Made by a program: the position numbers and the translations under genes. Below the pieces are notes generated by a model, which had not been told where the DNA came from, did no database searches, and saw only the letters and a program-made list of their open reading frames with translations. From DASSUW01 sp963730535 (GTDB taxonomy: Bacteria > Actinomycetota > Thermoleophilia > Solirubrobacterales > Solirubrobacteraceae): a stretch of DNA of 64,000 nucleotides. Shown piece after piece: positions 1 through 9,142 of the stretch (position 1 is the first letter of the stretch; each line of letters begins with the position of its first letter). The stretch lies in assembly GCA_963730535.1 (NCBI GenBank), contig CAVSRU010000010.1:105592-169591 (forward strand). Direction: 5' to 3'.

Positions 1-44
1 TGCGCGCGCTGGCGCGCTACCGGACGCGGTTCGAGGTCCACTGG

Positions 45-1181
45 GTGCCGGTGGCGGCGGTGGGCCTGCTGCTCGTCGTGGCGGTCGGGACGGTGCCGCC
101 GCCGGCCCGCGCCTCCCAGGCCGACGCGGCGGCCGCGGACCGCTCCGAGCGCTACCTGCTGCGGGCTCAGAACGACGACGGCGGTTGGGGCGGGACCCCG
201 GGCCAGGCCTCCTCGCAGATCTACACGGGCTGGGCAGCGCTCGGCCTCGCCGCGGCGGGCCGCAACCCGCGCGACGCGGGCTCGCCGAACGCGGTCGCGT
301 ACATCCGCGCGCATGCGCGCGAGCTGAACGACCTCGGGGAGCTCAACCGGACGATCCTCGTCCTGCGGGCGGCCGGGCTGCCGCCGCGGATCGGCGGCCG
401 GAACCTCGAGCGGGCGCTGCTCGCGCGGCAGCGGCGGGGCGGGTCGTTCGCGGGCCGGGTGAACACGACGGCGTTCGCGATCCTCGGGCTGCGCGCCGCG
501 GGGCGGCCGCGCCGGGACACCGCCGTCCAGCGGGCGGCCGAGTGGATCGGCCGGCAGGCCAACGCCGACGGCGGCTTCAACTTCGGCGGCCGCGGCGGGC
601 CGTCCGGGATCGACGACACCGGCGCGGCGATCCAGGGGCTCGTGGCCGCCGGCTGGCGCGGCCGGCCGGTCGTGCGGCGCGCGGCCCGGTTCCTCGTGCG
701 CAACCAGGCGTCCGACGGCGGCTTCGCGCTGGTGCCCGGCGGGCCGTCGAACGCACAGTCGACCGCGTGGGCCGTCCAGGCCCTGCTCGCGGCGGGGCGT
801 GAGCCCAGCCGGGTCCGGCGCGCAGGCTCGCGCGACCCGATGAGCTACCTGCGCTCGCTGACCGCTGCGAGCGGCGAGGTCCGTTACTCGCGCACGAGCC
901 GCCAGACGCCCGTGTGGGTCACCGCCCAGGCGGTCGCGGCGCTCGCCCGCAAGACCCTGCCGCTCAAGCCGGTGCCGCGAGCCCGCCAGGCGGCTGCCGC
1001 GGCGGCCTCGACCACAGCGCCGGGCGCCACGGGGACCGCCACGGCGACAGCGACGCCGTCGGCCGCGACACGCGCCCGTCAGGCGCTGCCGGAGATCGGC
1101 GCGACGTCCCCGCGCCGCAGCGCCCTCGCCGCCGCCTCGCGGGTCCCGGCGGCCGGGGCGCTCGTCTCGGCCTTGATGTGA
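45..1181 (+). CDS. Exported terpenoid-cyclase/prenyltransferase-repeat protein, N-terminus probably cut by window edge
   Basis: The protein has a hydrophobic segment at about residues 2-16 followed by PPPARA, which looks like a signal peptide. Several alpha-alpha-barrel repeats of the prenyltransferase/squalene-oxidase type follow (NDDGGWGG, NADGGFNFGG, SDGGFAL). The first GTG in the window is at 45, but the frame is open to base 3 and bases 1-2 are TG, so the true start codon may be cut by the edge, adding about 15 residues (RALARYRTRFEVHW). The C-terminal third is Ala/Thr-rich and contains LPEIG, a weak sortase-like motif with only a poor hydrophobic tail after it. Such exported repeat proteins often carry cobalamin-type or unknown ligand domains. 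The function is unknown and enzymatic activity is unlikely. Confidence 0.7.
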   Translation: MPVAAVGLLLVVAVGTVPPPARASQADAAAADRSERYLLRAQNDDGGWGGTPGQASSQIYTGWAALGLAAAGRNPRDAGSPNAVAYIRAHARELNDLGELNRTILVLRAAGLPPRIGGRNLERALLARQRRGGSFAGRVNTTAFAILGLRAAGRPRRDTAVQRAAEWIGRQANADGGFNFGGRGGPSGIDDTGAAIQGLVAAGWRGRPVVRRAARFLVRNQASDGGFALVPGGPSNAQSTAWAVQALLAAGREPSRVRRAGSRDPMSYLRSLTAASGEVRYSRTSRQTPVWVTAQAVAALARKTLPLKPVPRARQAAAAAASTTAPGATGTATATATPSAATRARQALPEIGATSPRRSALAAASRVPAAGALVSALM

Positions 1182-1197
1182 CGGGCGCGTCATGTCG

Positions 1198-1203
1198 TAT
1201 ACG
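1198..1203 (+). promoter_or_regulatory. Possible -10 box before pntAA
   Basis: TATACG lies 11 bases upstream of the pntAA ATG in the 33-base gap after the preceding gene. No clear -35 is visible. A short-leader or leaderless transcript is an inference. Confidence 0.35.
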
Positions 1204-1214
1204 GTCCTGCGCGG

Positions 1215-2333
1215 ATGCGGATCGGCGTTCCGAAGGAGACGGCCGAGGGTGAGCGGCGCGTGGCTCTCGTTCCGGATGTCGTTCGGCGCCTGACCGGCGC
1301 CGGCCACGAGGTCGTGATCGAGGCGGGCGCGGGTGCGGGTGCGGGCGTGCCGGACGGCGACTACACCGAGGTCGGCGGCTCGGTCGGTGACCCCTGGGCG
1401 GCCGACGTCGTGGCGCGGGTGGCGCCCGGGCCGCCCGGTGGCCTCACGAGCGAGCACGTGCTGATCGGCTTCCTCGCCCCGCTCACGGACGGCGAGAACG
1501 TGTCGGCGATCGCGCGCACGGGCGCCACGGCGTTCGCGATGGAGGCGATCCCGCGGATCTCGCGTGCGCAGTCGATGGACGCGCTCTCCTCGCAGGCGAC
1601 GGTCGCCGGCTACCGCGCCGTCCTCATCGCCGCCCAGGAGATGCAGCGCTTCCTGCCGATGCTGATGACGGCGGCAGGCACGATCCCGCCCGCCCAGGTG
1701 CTCGTGCTGGGCGCCGGGGTGGCCGGGCTGCAGGCGATCGCCACCGCGCGGCGGCTCGGCGCCGTCGTCACCGGGTTCGACGTCCGGAGCGCCGTCAAGG
1801 AGCAGATCGAGTCGCTGGGCGCGAAGTTCTTCGAGGTCGAGGGCCTCGGCGACGCCGAGGGCTCCGGCGGCTACGCGCGCGAGCTGACGCCCGAGGAGCA
1901 GGAGACCCAGCGGGCGGCGCTCGCCGAGCAGATGGGCCGCTCCGACGCGATCATCACGACCGCGCTGGTGCCCGGCCGCCCCGCGCCGAAGCTGATCTCG
2001 GCCGACGCGGTGGCGAGGATGCGGCACGGGAGCGTGATCGTCGACCTCGCCGCCGAGGCGGGCGGCAACTGCGAGCTGACCCGGCCGGGGGAGACCTACG
2101 TGACCGACAACGGGGTGGTCATCGCGGCGCCGCTCAACGTGCCGTCGAGCATGGCCGAGCACGCGTCATCGCTCTACGCGCGCAACGTGCTCTCGCTGCT
2201 CGAGCTGATGACCGGCGAGGACGGCGCCCTTGCGCTCGACTGGGACGACGACGTGATCAAGGGAGCATGTGTGACGCGCGACGGTGAGATCGTGCACGAA
2301 GGCGCGCGAAAGGCGGCCGGATGGACCTCCTGA
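1215..2333 (+). CDS. pntAA: NAD(P) transhydrogenase subunit alpha, part 1 (NAD-binding)
   Basis: This is the NAD(H)-binding dI domain of proton-translocating transhydrogenase, acting at the cytoplasmic face of the membrane. The N-terminus MRIGVPKE is the family signature shared with alanine dehydrogenase. RAQSMDALSSQATVAGYRAV and the Rossmann segment VLVLGAGVAGLQAIATARRLGA are typical. At 372 residues it lacks the membrane segment that is fused on in E. coli PntA; that part is the next gene. It overlaps pntAB by 13 bases, so the three subunits are translationally coupled. The role is hydride transfer between NADH and NADP+ driven by the proton gradient, supplying NADPH. Confidence 0.95.
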   Translation: MRIGVPKETAEGERRVALVPDVVRRLTGAGHEVVIEAGAGAGAGVPDGDYTEVGGSVGDPWAADVVARVAPGPPGGLTSEHVLIGFLAPLTDGENVSAIARTGATAFAMEAIPRISRAQSMDALSSQATVAGYRAVLIAAQEMQRFLPMLMTAAGTIPPAQVLVLGAGVAGLQAIATARRLGAVVTGFDVRSAVKEQIESLGAKFFEVEGLGDAEGSGGYARELTPEEQETQRAALAEQMGRSDAIITTALVPGRPAPKLISADAVARMRHGSVIVDLAAEAGGNCELTRPGETYVTDNGVVIAAPLNVPSSMAEHASSLYARNVLSLLELMTGEDGALALDWDDDVIKGACVTRDGEIVHEGARKAAGWTS

Positions 2334-2611
2334 CCGAGCTGGCGATCCTCGTCCTCGCCGCGTTCGTCGGCTTCGAGGTCATCTCGAAGGTGCCGAACAC
2401 GCTGCACACGCCGCTGATGTCCGGCACCAACGCGATCCACGGGATCGTCGTGCTCGGCGGGCTGCTGCTCGTCGGCCCCGCCGACGGGCTGCTCGAGGAC
2501 CTCCTGCTGACGATCGCCGTCGCCTTCGGGACGATCAACGTCGTCGGCGGCTTCCTCGTCACCGACCGCATGCTCGGCATGTTCAAGGGGAGAAAAGAGC
2601 GCGATGGATGA
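2321..2611 (+). CDS. pntAB: NAD(P) transhydrogenase subunit alpha, part 2 (membrane)
   Basis: This small protein (96 residues) has three predicted membrane segments and is the dII membrane part of the alpha subunit. FVGFEVISKVPNTLHTPLMS and NAIHGIVVLG are the conserved signatures of the proton-channel domain. It starts inside the end of pntAA and ends inside the start of pntB. The split of alpha into two polypeptides is common in actinobacteria and alphaproteobacteria. Confidence 0.95.
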   Translation: MDLLTELAILVLAAFVGFEVISKVPNTLHTPLMSGTNAIHGIVVLGGLLLVGPADGLLEDLLLTIAVAFGTINVVGGFLVTDRMLGMFKGRKERDG

Positions 2612-3980
2612 TCTGATCGCCGCGCTCTACATCGTCGCGTTCTCGCTGTTCATCCTCGGGCTGCACATGCTGCGCGGGCCGCGGACCGCGGTGCGCGGGA
2701 ACCTGGTGGCGGCGGTCGGGATGGCGATCGCGGTCATCGCCACGCTGCTCCACGACCGGATCGGCGACTGGCCGCTGATCGCGGTCGGGGTCGCGGTCGG
2801 CACCGCGGTCGGGGTCCCCGCGGCGCGCAACGTGAAGATGACCGCGATGCCGCAGATGGTCGCGCTGTTCAACGGCGTCGGCGGCGGGGCGGTGGCGCTG
2901 ATCAGCGTGGTCGAGTACCGCGAGGCGCTCGAGGCGGGCGGCAACCCGCCGCTCGAGGAGCTGATCCCGATCCTGTTCGCGGCGATCATCGGCTCGATCT
3001 CGTTCTGGGGCTCCAACATCGCGTTCCTGAAGCTCCAGGAGTCGCTCAAGGGGCGCTTCCGCATCCCCAAGGCCGTCAACGCCGGGCTCGCCCTGGCGGC
3101 CGTCACGCTCGCGGTCTTCATCGCCGCCGGCACGGAGAACGAGCTGCTCTTCTGGCTGATCCTGCTCGCCGCCGGCGCGCTCGGGGTGCTGGCCGTGCTC
3201 CCGATCGGCGGCGCGGACATGCCGGTCGTCATCTCCACCCTGAATGCGTTCACCGGCCTCAGCGCGGCCGCCGCCGGCCTGGCGCTCGACAACACGGCGC
3301 TGATCGTGGGCGGCATGCTCGTCGGCGCCTCCGGCTCGATCCTCACCCGCCAGATGGCCGAGGCCATGAACCGCTCGCTCGGCAACGTGTTCTTCGCCGG
3401 CCTCGGGGCCGGCGGGCCGGCGCTCGCGACCGGCGGGGAGGAGGGCGGCACCGTGCGCTCCACGAGCGCCGCCGACGTCGCCATCCAACTCTCCTACGCG
3501 CGGCTCGTCGTGGTCGTGCCTGGCTACGGGATGGCGGTCGCGCAGGCGCAGCGCGCGGTCGCCGACCTGGCGGCCCTCCTCGAGAAGCGCGGCATCGAGG
3601 TGCTGTACGGGATCCATCCCGTGGCCGGCCGCATGCCGGGTCACATGAACGTCCTGCTCGCCGAGGCCGACGTGCCGTACGAGAAGCTGAAGGAGATGGA
3701 CGACATCAACGGCGAGTTCGGGCGCACCGACGTCGCGCTCGTGATCGGCGCCAACGACGTCACGAACCCCGCCGCCCGCACCGTCCCGGACTCGCCGATC
3801 TACGGCATGCCGATCCTCGACGTCGACAAGGCCGGCAGCGTGATCGTGCTCAAACGCTCGATGAACAGCGGCTTCGCGGGGATCGACAACCCGCTCTTCT
3901 ACAACGAGAAGACCGCCCTGCTGTTCGGCGACGCGAAGGCCTCGGTGAGCGAGGTGCTCGCCGAGGTGCAAGCGCTCTGA
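2604..3980 (+). CDS. pntB: NAD(P) transhydrogenase subunit beta
   Basis: The first half (about residues 1-265) is a multi-pass membrane domain. The second half is the NADP(H)-binding dIII domain, with VVPGYGMAVAQAQ, HPVAGRMPGHMNVLLAEA and the late motif ALVIGANDVTNPAA that contacts NADP. At 458 residues it is of normal length. It overlaps pntAB by 8 bases and completes the pntAA-AB-B operon. I see no clear terminator in the 42 bases after its stop. Confidence 0.96.
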   Translation: MDDLIAALYIVAFSLFILGLHMLRGPRTAVRGNLVAAVGMAIAVIATLLHDRIGDWPLIAVGVAVGTAVGVPAARNVKMTAMPQMVALFNGVGGGAVALISVVEYREALEAGGNPPLEELIPILFAAIIGSISFWGSNIAFLKLQESLKGRFRIPKAVNAGLALAAVTLAVFIAAGTENELLFWLILLAAGALGVLAVLPIGGADMPVVISTLNAFTGLSAAAAGLALDNTALIVGGMLVGASGSILTRQMAEAMNRSLGNVFFAGLGAGGPALATGGEEGGTVRSTSAADVAIQLSYARLVVVVPGYGMAVAQAQRAVADLAALLEKRGIEVLYGIHPVAGRMPGHMNVLLAEADVPYEKLKEMDDINGEFGRTDVALVIGANDVTNPAARTVPDSPIYGMPILDVDKAGSVIVLKRSMNSGFAGIDNPLFYNEKTALLFGDAKASVSEVLAEVQAL

Positions 3981-3985
3981 CAATC

Positions 3986-4016
3986 TTCACATCGCCGCGC
4001 CTCCGCGCACTAGGGT
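3986..4016 (+). promoter_or_regulatory. Putative promoter of the exported nuclease gene
   Basis: TTCACA at 3986-3991 and TAGGGT at 4011-4016 are 19 bases apart, and the ATG follows only 6 bases after the -10-like box. This suggests a leaderless mRNA. There is no Shine-Dalgarno sequence in the gap. Confidence 0.45.
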
Positions 4017-4022
4017 CCTGAC

Positions 4023-6730
4023 ATGCGCGTACTCCTCTTCGCCGTCGCGGCCTTCTTCGCCGTGGCCGCGCCGGCCTCCGCCGGCACGCCGGACCTCGTC
4101 ATCAGCCAGGTGTACGGCGGAGGGGGAAACACAGGCGCGAGTCACACGCACGACTTCATCGAGATCTTCAACCGCGGTGCTGCGCCGATCCCGCTGACGG
4201 GAATGTCGCTCCAGTACGCCAGCGCGGCCGGCGCGGGCAACTTCGGCGCGAACACCGGCCAGCTCACCGAGCTGTCGGGAACGATCCGGCCGGGGCGCTA
4301 CTTCCTCGTGCAGGAGGCCGAGGCGCCGGCGGACACGGCGCCGCGTGCCCGCGCCGACCAGATCGACGCGACGCCGATCAACATGAGCGGCGACGGCCGG
4401 CAAGGTCGCGCTCGTCACCGGGACCACGTCGCTCGGCTGCAACGGCGAGCCCGAGCCGTGCGACGCGGCTGCGCTGGCGCGCGTCGTCGACCTCGTCGGC
4501 TACGGCAGCGCCGAACTTCTTCGAGGGCGCCGGCGCGGCGCCGACGCTCAGCGAACACGACCTCGGCGCAGCGCGACGAGGGCGGCTGCACCGACAGCGA
4601 CAACAACGCGGCCGACTTCGACGGCCGCCGCCACCGCGCCGCGCAACAGCGCTCACGGACCCGGCACTTCTGCGATGCCGACCCCGCTCCGCGGGTCAGC
4701 TCCACGCACGCCGGCCAACAACGCCGCCGACGTCGCGCTGAACTCGAACGTCACGATCACGTTCAGCGAGGACGTGGCGACGACCGGCGACTGGTACTCG
4801 ATCTCCTGCACGTCGTCGGGCGCGCACCCGGCGTCCGTCACCGGCGGTCCGCAGAGCTACACCCTTGACCCCGCCAGCGACTTCGCGCTGAACGAGTCGT
4901 GCACGGTCACCGTGCGCGCCGCGGGGGTGTCGGACACCGACGCGAACGACCCGCCCGACCAGATGGCGGCCGACCACACGTTCACCTTCACCACCGTCTC
5001 GCCGACGCTGCGCATCCACGAGATCCAGGGCAGCTCGCACCTGTCGCCGTACGCGGGCCAGCGCACGTCGTTCGTCCCCGGCGTCGTGACGGCGGTGCGC
5101 AACAACGGCTTCTGGATGCAGGATCCGAGCCCGGACGGCAATGCGGACACCTCGGAGGGCATCTTCGTCTTCACCTCGTCGGCGCCGACCGTCACCGTCG
5201 GCACGGCCGTCACGGTCTCGGGCCTCATCACCGAGTTCCGGCCCGGGGGCGCCAGCACGGACAACCTCACCACGACCGAGCTCGAGAACGTGACGGTCTA
5301 TCCGGGCGGCTCCGGCGCCGCGATCACGCCCACCGTCGTCGGCAAGGGCGGCCGCGTGCCGCCGAACCAGGTGATCGACGACGACGCCACCGGAAGCGTC
5401 GAGACGAGCGGCCTGTTCCAGCCGACCAGCGACGGCATCGACTTCTACGAGAGCCTCGAGGGCATGCTGCTCCAGGTCAACGACGCGGTCGCCGTGGGGC
5501 CGACGAGCGGCTTCGGCGAGGTCTTCGTGGTCGGTCGACAACGGCGCGAACGCCGGGCCAGCGCACGAACCGCGGCGGCGTCGTGATCACGCCGGACCGA
5601 CTTCAACCCGGAGCGGATCCAGCTCGACGACGTACTTGCGGATACGCCCGACATGAACGTGGGAGACCGCATCCCGGGAGCCACCGTCGGCGTGCTCGAG
5701 CTACGACTTCGGCAACTTCGAGTTGCTGCCGCGGACGGAGCCGGTCGACGTCTCGGGCGGGCTCGCGCGTGAGACGACGAGCGTGCCCCGCCACAACGAG
5801 CTGAGCGTGGCCACCTTCAACGTCGAGAACCTCGACCCCGCGGACGTCGCCACGATCCCGCGGCTCGCCGCGCTCGTCGCCGACAACCTGCGGTCGCCCG
5901 ACCTGATCGGCATCGAGGAGATGCAGGACAACAACGGCGGCACCGCCACGAACAACGGCAACACCGACGCGTCGCTCTCCTGGCAGGCGTTCATCGACGC
6001 GATCGCCGCTGCCGGCGGGCCGCGGTACCAGTACCGGCAGATCGACCCACAGAACAACGCCGACGGCGGCGCGCCAGGCGGCAACATCCGCGTCGGGTTC
6101 CTGTTCCGCTCCGACCGGGGCCTGCGCTTCGTCGACAGCGGCGCAGGCGACGCGACGACGCCCACCGCCGTAGTCCGCTCACGCGGCGAGGCTCGCCTCA
6201 CGCTGAGCCCGGGCCGTGTTGACCCGCAGAGCCCGGCCTGGGCGTCCACGCGCAAGCCGCTCGCCGGCGAGTTCATGTGGAAGGACCAGCGGTTCATCGC
6301 GATCGTGAACCACTTCAGCTCGAAGGGCGGGGACGATCCGCTATTCGGCCGCTGGCAGCCGCCGGTCCGCTCGTCGGAGGTCGCGCGTCATCAGCAGGCC
6401 GCGTCGGTCAACGCGTTCGTGGACCAGATCCTGGCGGCGGACCACAGGGCCAACGTGATCGTGCTCGGAGACATCAACGACTTCGAGTTCTCCGAGACGA
6501 CGCGCATCCTCGAAGGGGACGTGCTGACCAGCCTGCTCAATGTGCTGCCCAAGGCGGAGCGGTACTCGTACGTGTTCGAGGGCAACTCGCAGGTGCTCGA
6601 CCAGATCCTGATTTCACGGAACGCGCTGCCGAAGCTCCGCGGCTTCGACGTCGTCCACGTCAACGCGGAGTTCGCCGACCAGGCGAGCGACCACGACCCG
6701 TCGGTCGCGCGCCTGGAGCTCGACGACTAG
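4023..6730 (+). pseudogene. Exported lamin-tail / Ig-like / endonuclease-exonuclease-phosphatase protein, frameshifted at least 8 times
   Basis: Joined across frames this is one exported protein of about 899 residues. It has a signal peptide (1-20, ending APASA), a lamin-tail domain (LVISQVYGGGGNTG, DFIEIFN), an Ig-like domain (PANNAADVALNSNVTITF), an OB-like region, and a C-terminal endonuclease/exonuclease/phosphatase domain (ATFNVENLD, IGIEEMQDNNGG, IVNHFSSKGG, VIVLGDINDFEF, SDHDPSVARL). The family includes ExeM/NucH-type secreted nucleases. The frame changes near 4392, 4513, 4553, 4620, 5533, 5558, 5597 and 5701. Each change equals one extra base, and removing eight bases restores a length divisible by three. 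The catalytic domain from about 5723 onward is intact. It is either a decayed gene or a stretch of poor sequence; I cannot tell which from the sequence alone. Confidence 0.8.
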
Positions 6731-7362
6731 GCGGGGGGCGGCGCGCTCGAGAGAACCTGGGCCTCGGCCGCCTCGGCGGCCGGGGCCGGCCGGGCGCCCG
6801 TGAGCATCCACTGCACCTGCGCGGCGGCGTCGCCGGCGGCGCCGTCGCGCGGCTCGCGGTGCACCGAGAGGAGCCGCTCGTTGCCGAAGCGCAGCACCGA
6901 CACGCTGAAGGCGGAGACGTCGACCCCGTGCCGGCGGGCGAGCCACTCGACGGTGTTGAGCGCGGACGGCTCGTAGCCGCCGGCGACGAGCACGAGCTGC
7001 GGCGAGTCACCCGGCACGGCGGCCTCGAGCGCGTCGGACACCTCGGCGAGGCGCGCGGCGTCCCAGCCGGCGACATGGGCGGCGGCGGACAGGGCGCGGC
7101 CGATCTGCCACTCGACCGTCTCGCCGGTCACGTGCAGGACGACGGTGCGGCCCGACTGCTCGTCGAAGGCGAGCAGGTCCACGCCGGGCGCGGGCTCGCG
7201 GGCCACGAGGCGGAGGCTGGGCAGGCCCAGCTCCTGGGCGAAGGCGGGCCAAGAGGCGCTGACGAGCGAGAGCAGCTCGTCACGCTCGGGGCTGTTCTCC
7301 GTGACGAGGCCGCCGGCCTGGGGGGCGACCAGCGTCCCGGAGGTCTCGTCGATGCGAAGCAA
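6727..7362 (-). CDS. Hypothetical protein, degenerate PD-(D/E)XK nuclease-like fold
   Basis: The protein has 211 residues from a TTG start at 7362, chosen because AGGAGG sits 5 bases before it and the upstream frame looks non-coding. GVDLLAFDEQSGRTVVLHV followed by EWQIGRALSAAAHVAGW resembles the core of NucS-like restriction-fold proteins (D-x-L-x-x-x-D...E-x-K then a Q-x-x-Y/A helix). The expected E-x-K is H-V-T here, so catalysis is unlikely. Its stop overlaps the stop of the convergent nuclease gene by 4 bases. The fold assignment is an inference; otherwise the gene is unrecognised. Confidence 0.6.
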   Translation of the reverse strand: MLRIDETSGTLVAPQAGGLVTENSPERDELLSLVSASWPAFAQELGLPSLRLVAREPAPGVDLLAFDEQSGRTVVLHVTGETVEWQIGRALSAAAHVAGWDAARLAEVSDALEAAVPGDSPQLVLVAGGYEPSALNTVEWLARRHGVDVSAFSVSVLRFGNERLLSVHREPRDGAAGDAAAQVQWMLTGARPAPAAEAAEAQVLSSAPPPA

Positions 7363-7394
7363 CTGAACCTCCTGTCGGGGCGTCGGTGCCTCCC

Positions 7395-8156
7395 TTATCG
7401 ACCGGTTGCTCCGGAATCTGTAGCGGGGCGCAGCTCGACGTCCTCGCCGATCTCCATCCGGCCGCCGGCGACGACGCGGGCGTTGATCCCGAAGGCCATG
7501 CCGTGGTGCGCGGTCAGGTGGCGCAGCAGCCCGGGCCACTTCTCCTGCGTGTCCGGGTGGCGCGTGGGGATCGCGCAGCGCTCGCACGGGTGCAGGAACC
7601 GCACGCGCACGCCGCCCGCGAACGCGAGCTCGCGGCCCTCCCAGCCCAGATCGGCCCACGGCTCGGTGTCCAGCTCGAGATGGACGTTCGTCCGGAAGCG
7701 CCGGATGTCGATCGGCCCGTCCAGCTCCTCGCCCAGCGCGTCCAGGCTCGCCTTCGTGGTCACCAGCAGAGTGCGCTCGAGATCCTGGATGCCGCCCACG
7801 TCGCGGTGGAGCTCGATCGTGCGGCCGAGGTCGTGCTCGAGCGCGCTCTTGAGCCGCGGGTCGCCCCAGACGTAGCGGTGCCCGTCGGGCGAGACGACCA
7901 TCGCGCGCGGCGGATCGCGGGGATCGAGGCCGCCGTCGACGGTGAACGGGTACTCCGCGCGCCAGGCCAGCAGGCGGGGCGCCTCGCGGGCCGTCAGCGG
8001 CTTCTGCGCCCCCTTGTGCTCGTGGAACACGGCGTGCGTGCGGTCGCCGCCGGCACCGCGGCCGTCGACGCGCATGGCGCGCACGCGCTCGCCGCCCATC
8101 GACTTGACGGGCCAGCGCCAGAGAGCGGCGACGGTGCCGGCCATCCGGATCGGCAC
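7395..8156 (-). CDS. MOSC domain-containing protein
   Basis: This is an N-terminal beta-barrel plus MOSC domain protein of 253 residues. It has the typical opening VAALWRWPVKSMGGE, the central DIRRFRTNVHLE, and the late Cys motif FLHPCERCAIPTRHPDTQ. MOSC proteins bind molybdenum cofactor or carry sulfur; the single conserved Cys may hold a metal or persulfide. An alternative start is the Met at residue 5. It is divergent from folP with only 17 bases between the start codons, so the two promoters must overlap. Confidence 0.88.
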   Translation of the reverse strand: MPIRMAGTVAALWRWPVKSMGGERVRAMRVDGRGAGGDRTHAVFHEHKGAQKPLTAREAPRLLAWRAEYPFTVDGGLDPRDPPRAMVVSPDGHRYVWGDPRLKSALEHDLGRTIELHRDVGGIQDLERTLLVTTKASLDALGEELDGPIDIRRFRTNVHLELDTEPWADLGWEGRELAFAGGVRVRFLHPCERCAIPTRHPDTQEKWPGLLRHLTAHHGMAFGINARVVAGGRMEIGEDVELRPATDSGATGR

Positions 8157-8158
8157 GT

Positions 8159-8164
8159 TAGCCT
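8159..8164 (+). promoter_or_regulatory. Possible -10 box of folP
   Basis: TAGCCT lies 9 bases upstream of the folP ATG with no Shine-Dalgarno sequence between them. It matches similar TAGNNT boxes in front of other genes here. Confidence 0.4.
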
Positions 8165-8173
8165 CCCCGGCCG

Positions 8174-9058
8174 ATGACCACCCGCCTCCGGCTGCGCGGC
8201 CATACGCTCGAGCTCGGCTCGCGGCCGCTGCTCATGGGCATCGTCAACGCCGCGCCGGACTCGTTCTCCGACGGCGGCGACCACCCGACGCTCGACTCGC
8301 GCGTGGCGCTGGGCGTGGCCTTGGTGGAAGCGGGCGCCGACCTGCTCGACGTCGGCGGGGAGTCCGCGCGTGGCGACACGGCGGCCGTGCGCGCGCACGA
8401 GGAGATCGAGCGCGTGGTCCCGCTGATCGCGCGGCTCACCGGCCTCGGGGCGCTCGTCTCGGTCGACACCTACAAGCCGGCGGTCGCCGCGGCGGCGATC
8501 GAGGCCGGGGCCGTGCTCGTCAACGACACGTCCGGGCTGCGAGACCCGGCGCTCGCCGACGTGTGCGCCCGCACTGGCGCGGGCCTCGTGGTCATGCATA
8601 CGCGCGTGCCGCCGAAGGGCACGCTGCTCGACCCCGCGCGCTACGACGACGTGATGGCCGACGTGGTCGCGTTCCTGCGCGAGCGGATCGCGATCGCGCT
8701 GGCGCACGGGGTCGACCCCGAGCAGCTCTTGCTCGACCCCGGGCCCGACTTCGCCAAGACCCCCGCGCAGACGGTCGCGGTGCTCCAGCGGCTGGGAGAG
8801 ATGCGCGAGCTGGGCCGGCCGCTGCTGCTGGCCGCCTCCAACAAGGACTTCGTCGGCGCGCTCACCGGCCGGGCGCCGCGCGAGCGGCTCGCGGGCACGC
8901 TGGCGGCGGTGGCCCACGGGGTGGAGGCCGGCGCGCACGTGCTCCGGGTCCACGACGTGGAGGCGGTCGCCGACTTCCTGCGCGTGCGGGCCGCGCTGCG
9001 CGGCGACTACGAGCTCGCTCCGGACGAGGGTCTGACCCCCGACCGGTACCCGCGCTAG
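8174..9058 (+). CDS. folP: Dihydropteroate synthase
   Basis: This TIM-barrel enzyme condenses p-aminobenzoate with the pterin pyrophosphate in folate synthesis. Signatures present are MGIVNAAPDSFSDGG, LLDVGGESARGDT, VSVDTYKP, LVNDTSGLRDP, VVMHTRV and the final RVHDV. At 294 residues it has normal length. The usual ESTRPG is ESARGD here, a modest divergence in the second pterin/phosphate loop, so it may be the less active FolP2-type paralogue. No other folate genes are in the window. Confidence 0.88.
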   Translation: MTTRLRLRGHTLELGSRPLLMGIVNAAPDSFSDGGDHPTLDSRVALGVALVEAGADLLDVGGESARGDTAAVRAHEEIERVVPLIARLTGLGALVSVDTYKPAVAAAAIEAGAVLVNDTSGLRDPALADVCARTGAGLVVMHTRVPPKGTLLDPARYDDVMADVVAFLRERIAIALAHGVDPEQLLLDPGPDFAKTPAQTVAVLQRLGEMRELGRPLLLAASNKDFVGALTGRAPRERLAGTLAAVAHGVEAGAHVLRVHDVEAVADFLRVRAALRGDYELAPDEGLTPDRYPR

Positions 9059-9142
9059 CCTGTTCGCCGCAATGGGTTGCCGGCCGCTGCGCACAACGCG
9101 GCCGGGTGCCGACCGACCAACCATCCGAAGGAGCACCACCGA

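Noticed and set aside
9077..9142. Upstream TTG start for the Rho-like gene
   Set aside because: The 22 added residues show no Rho similarity, and the ATG at 9143 has a good ribosome-binding site.
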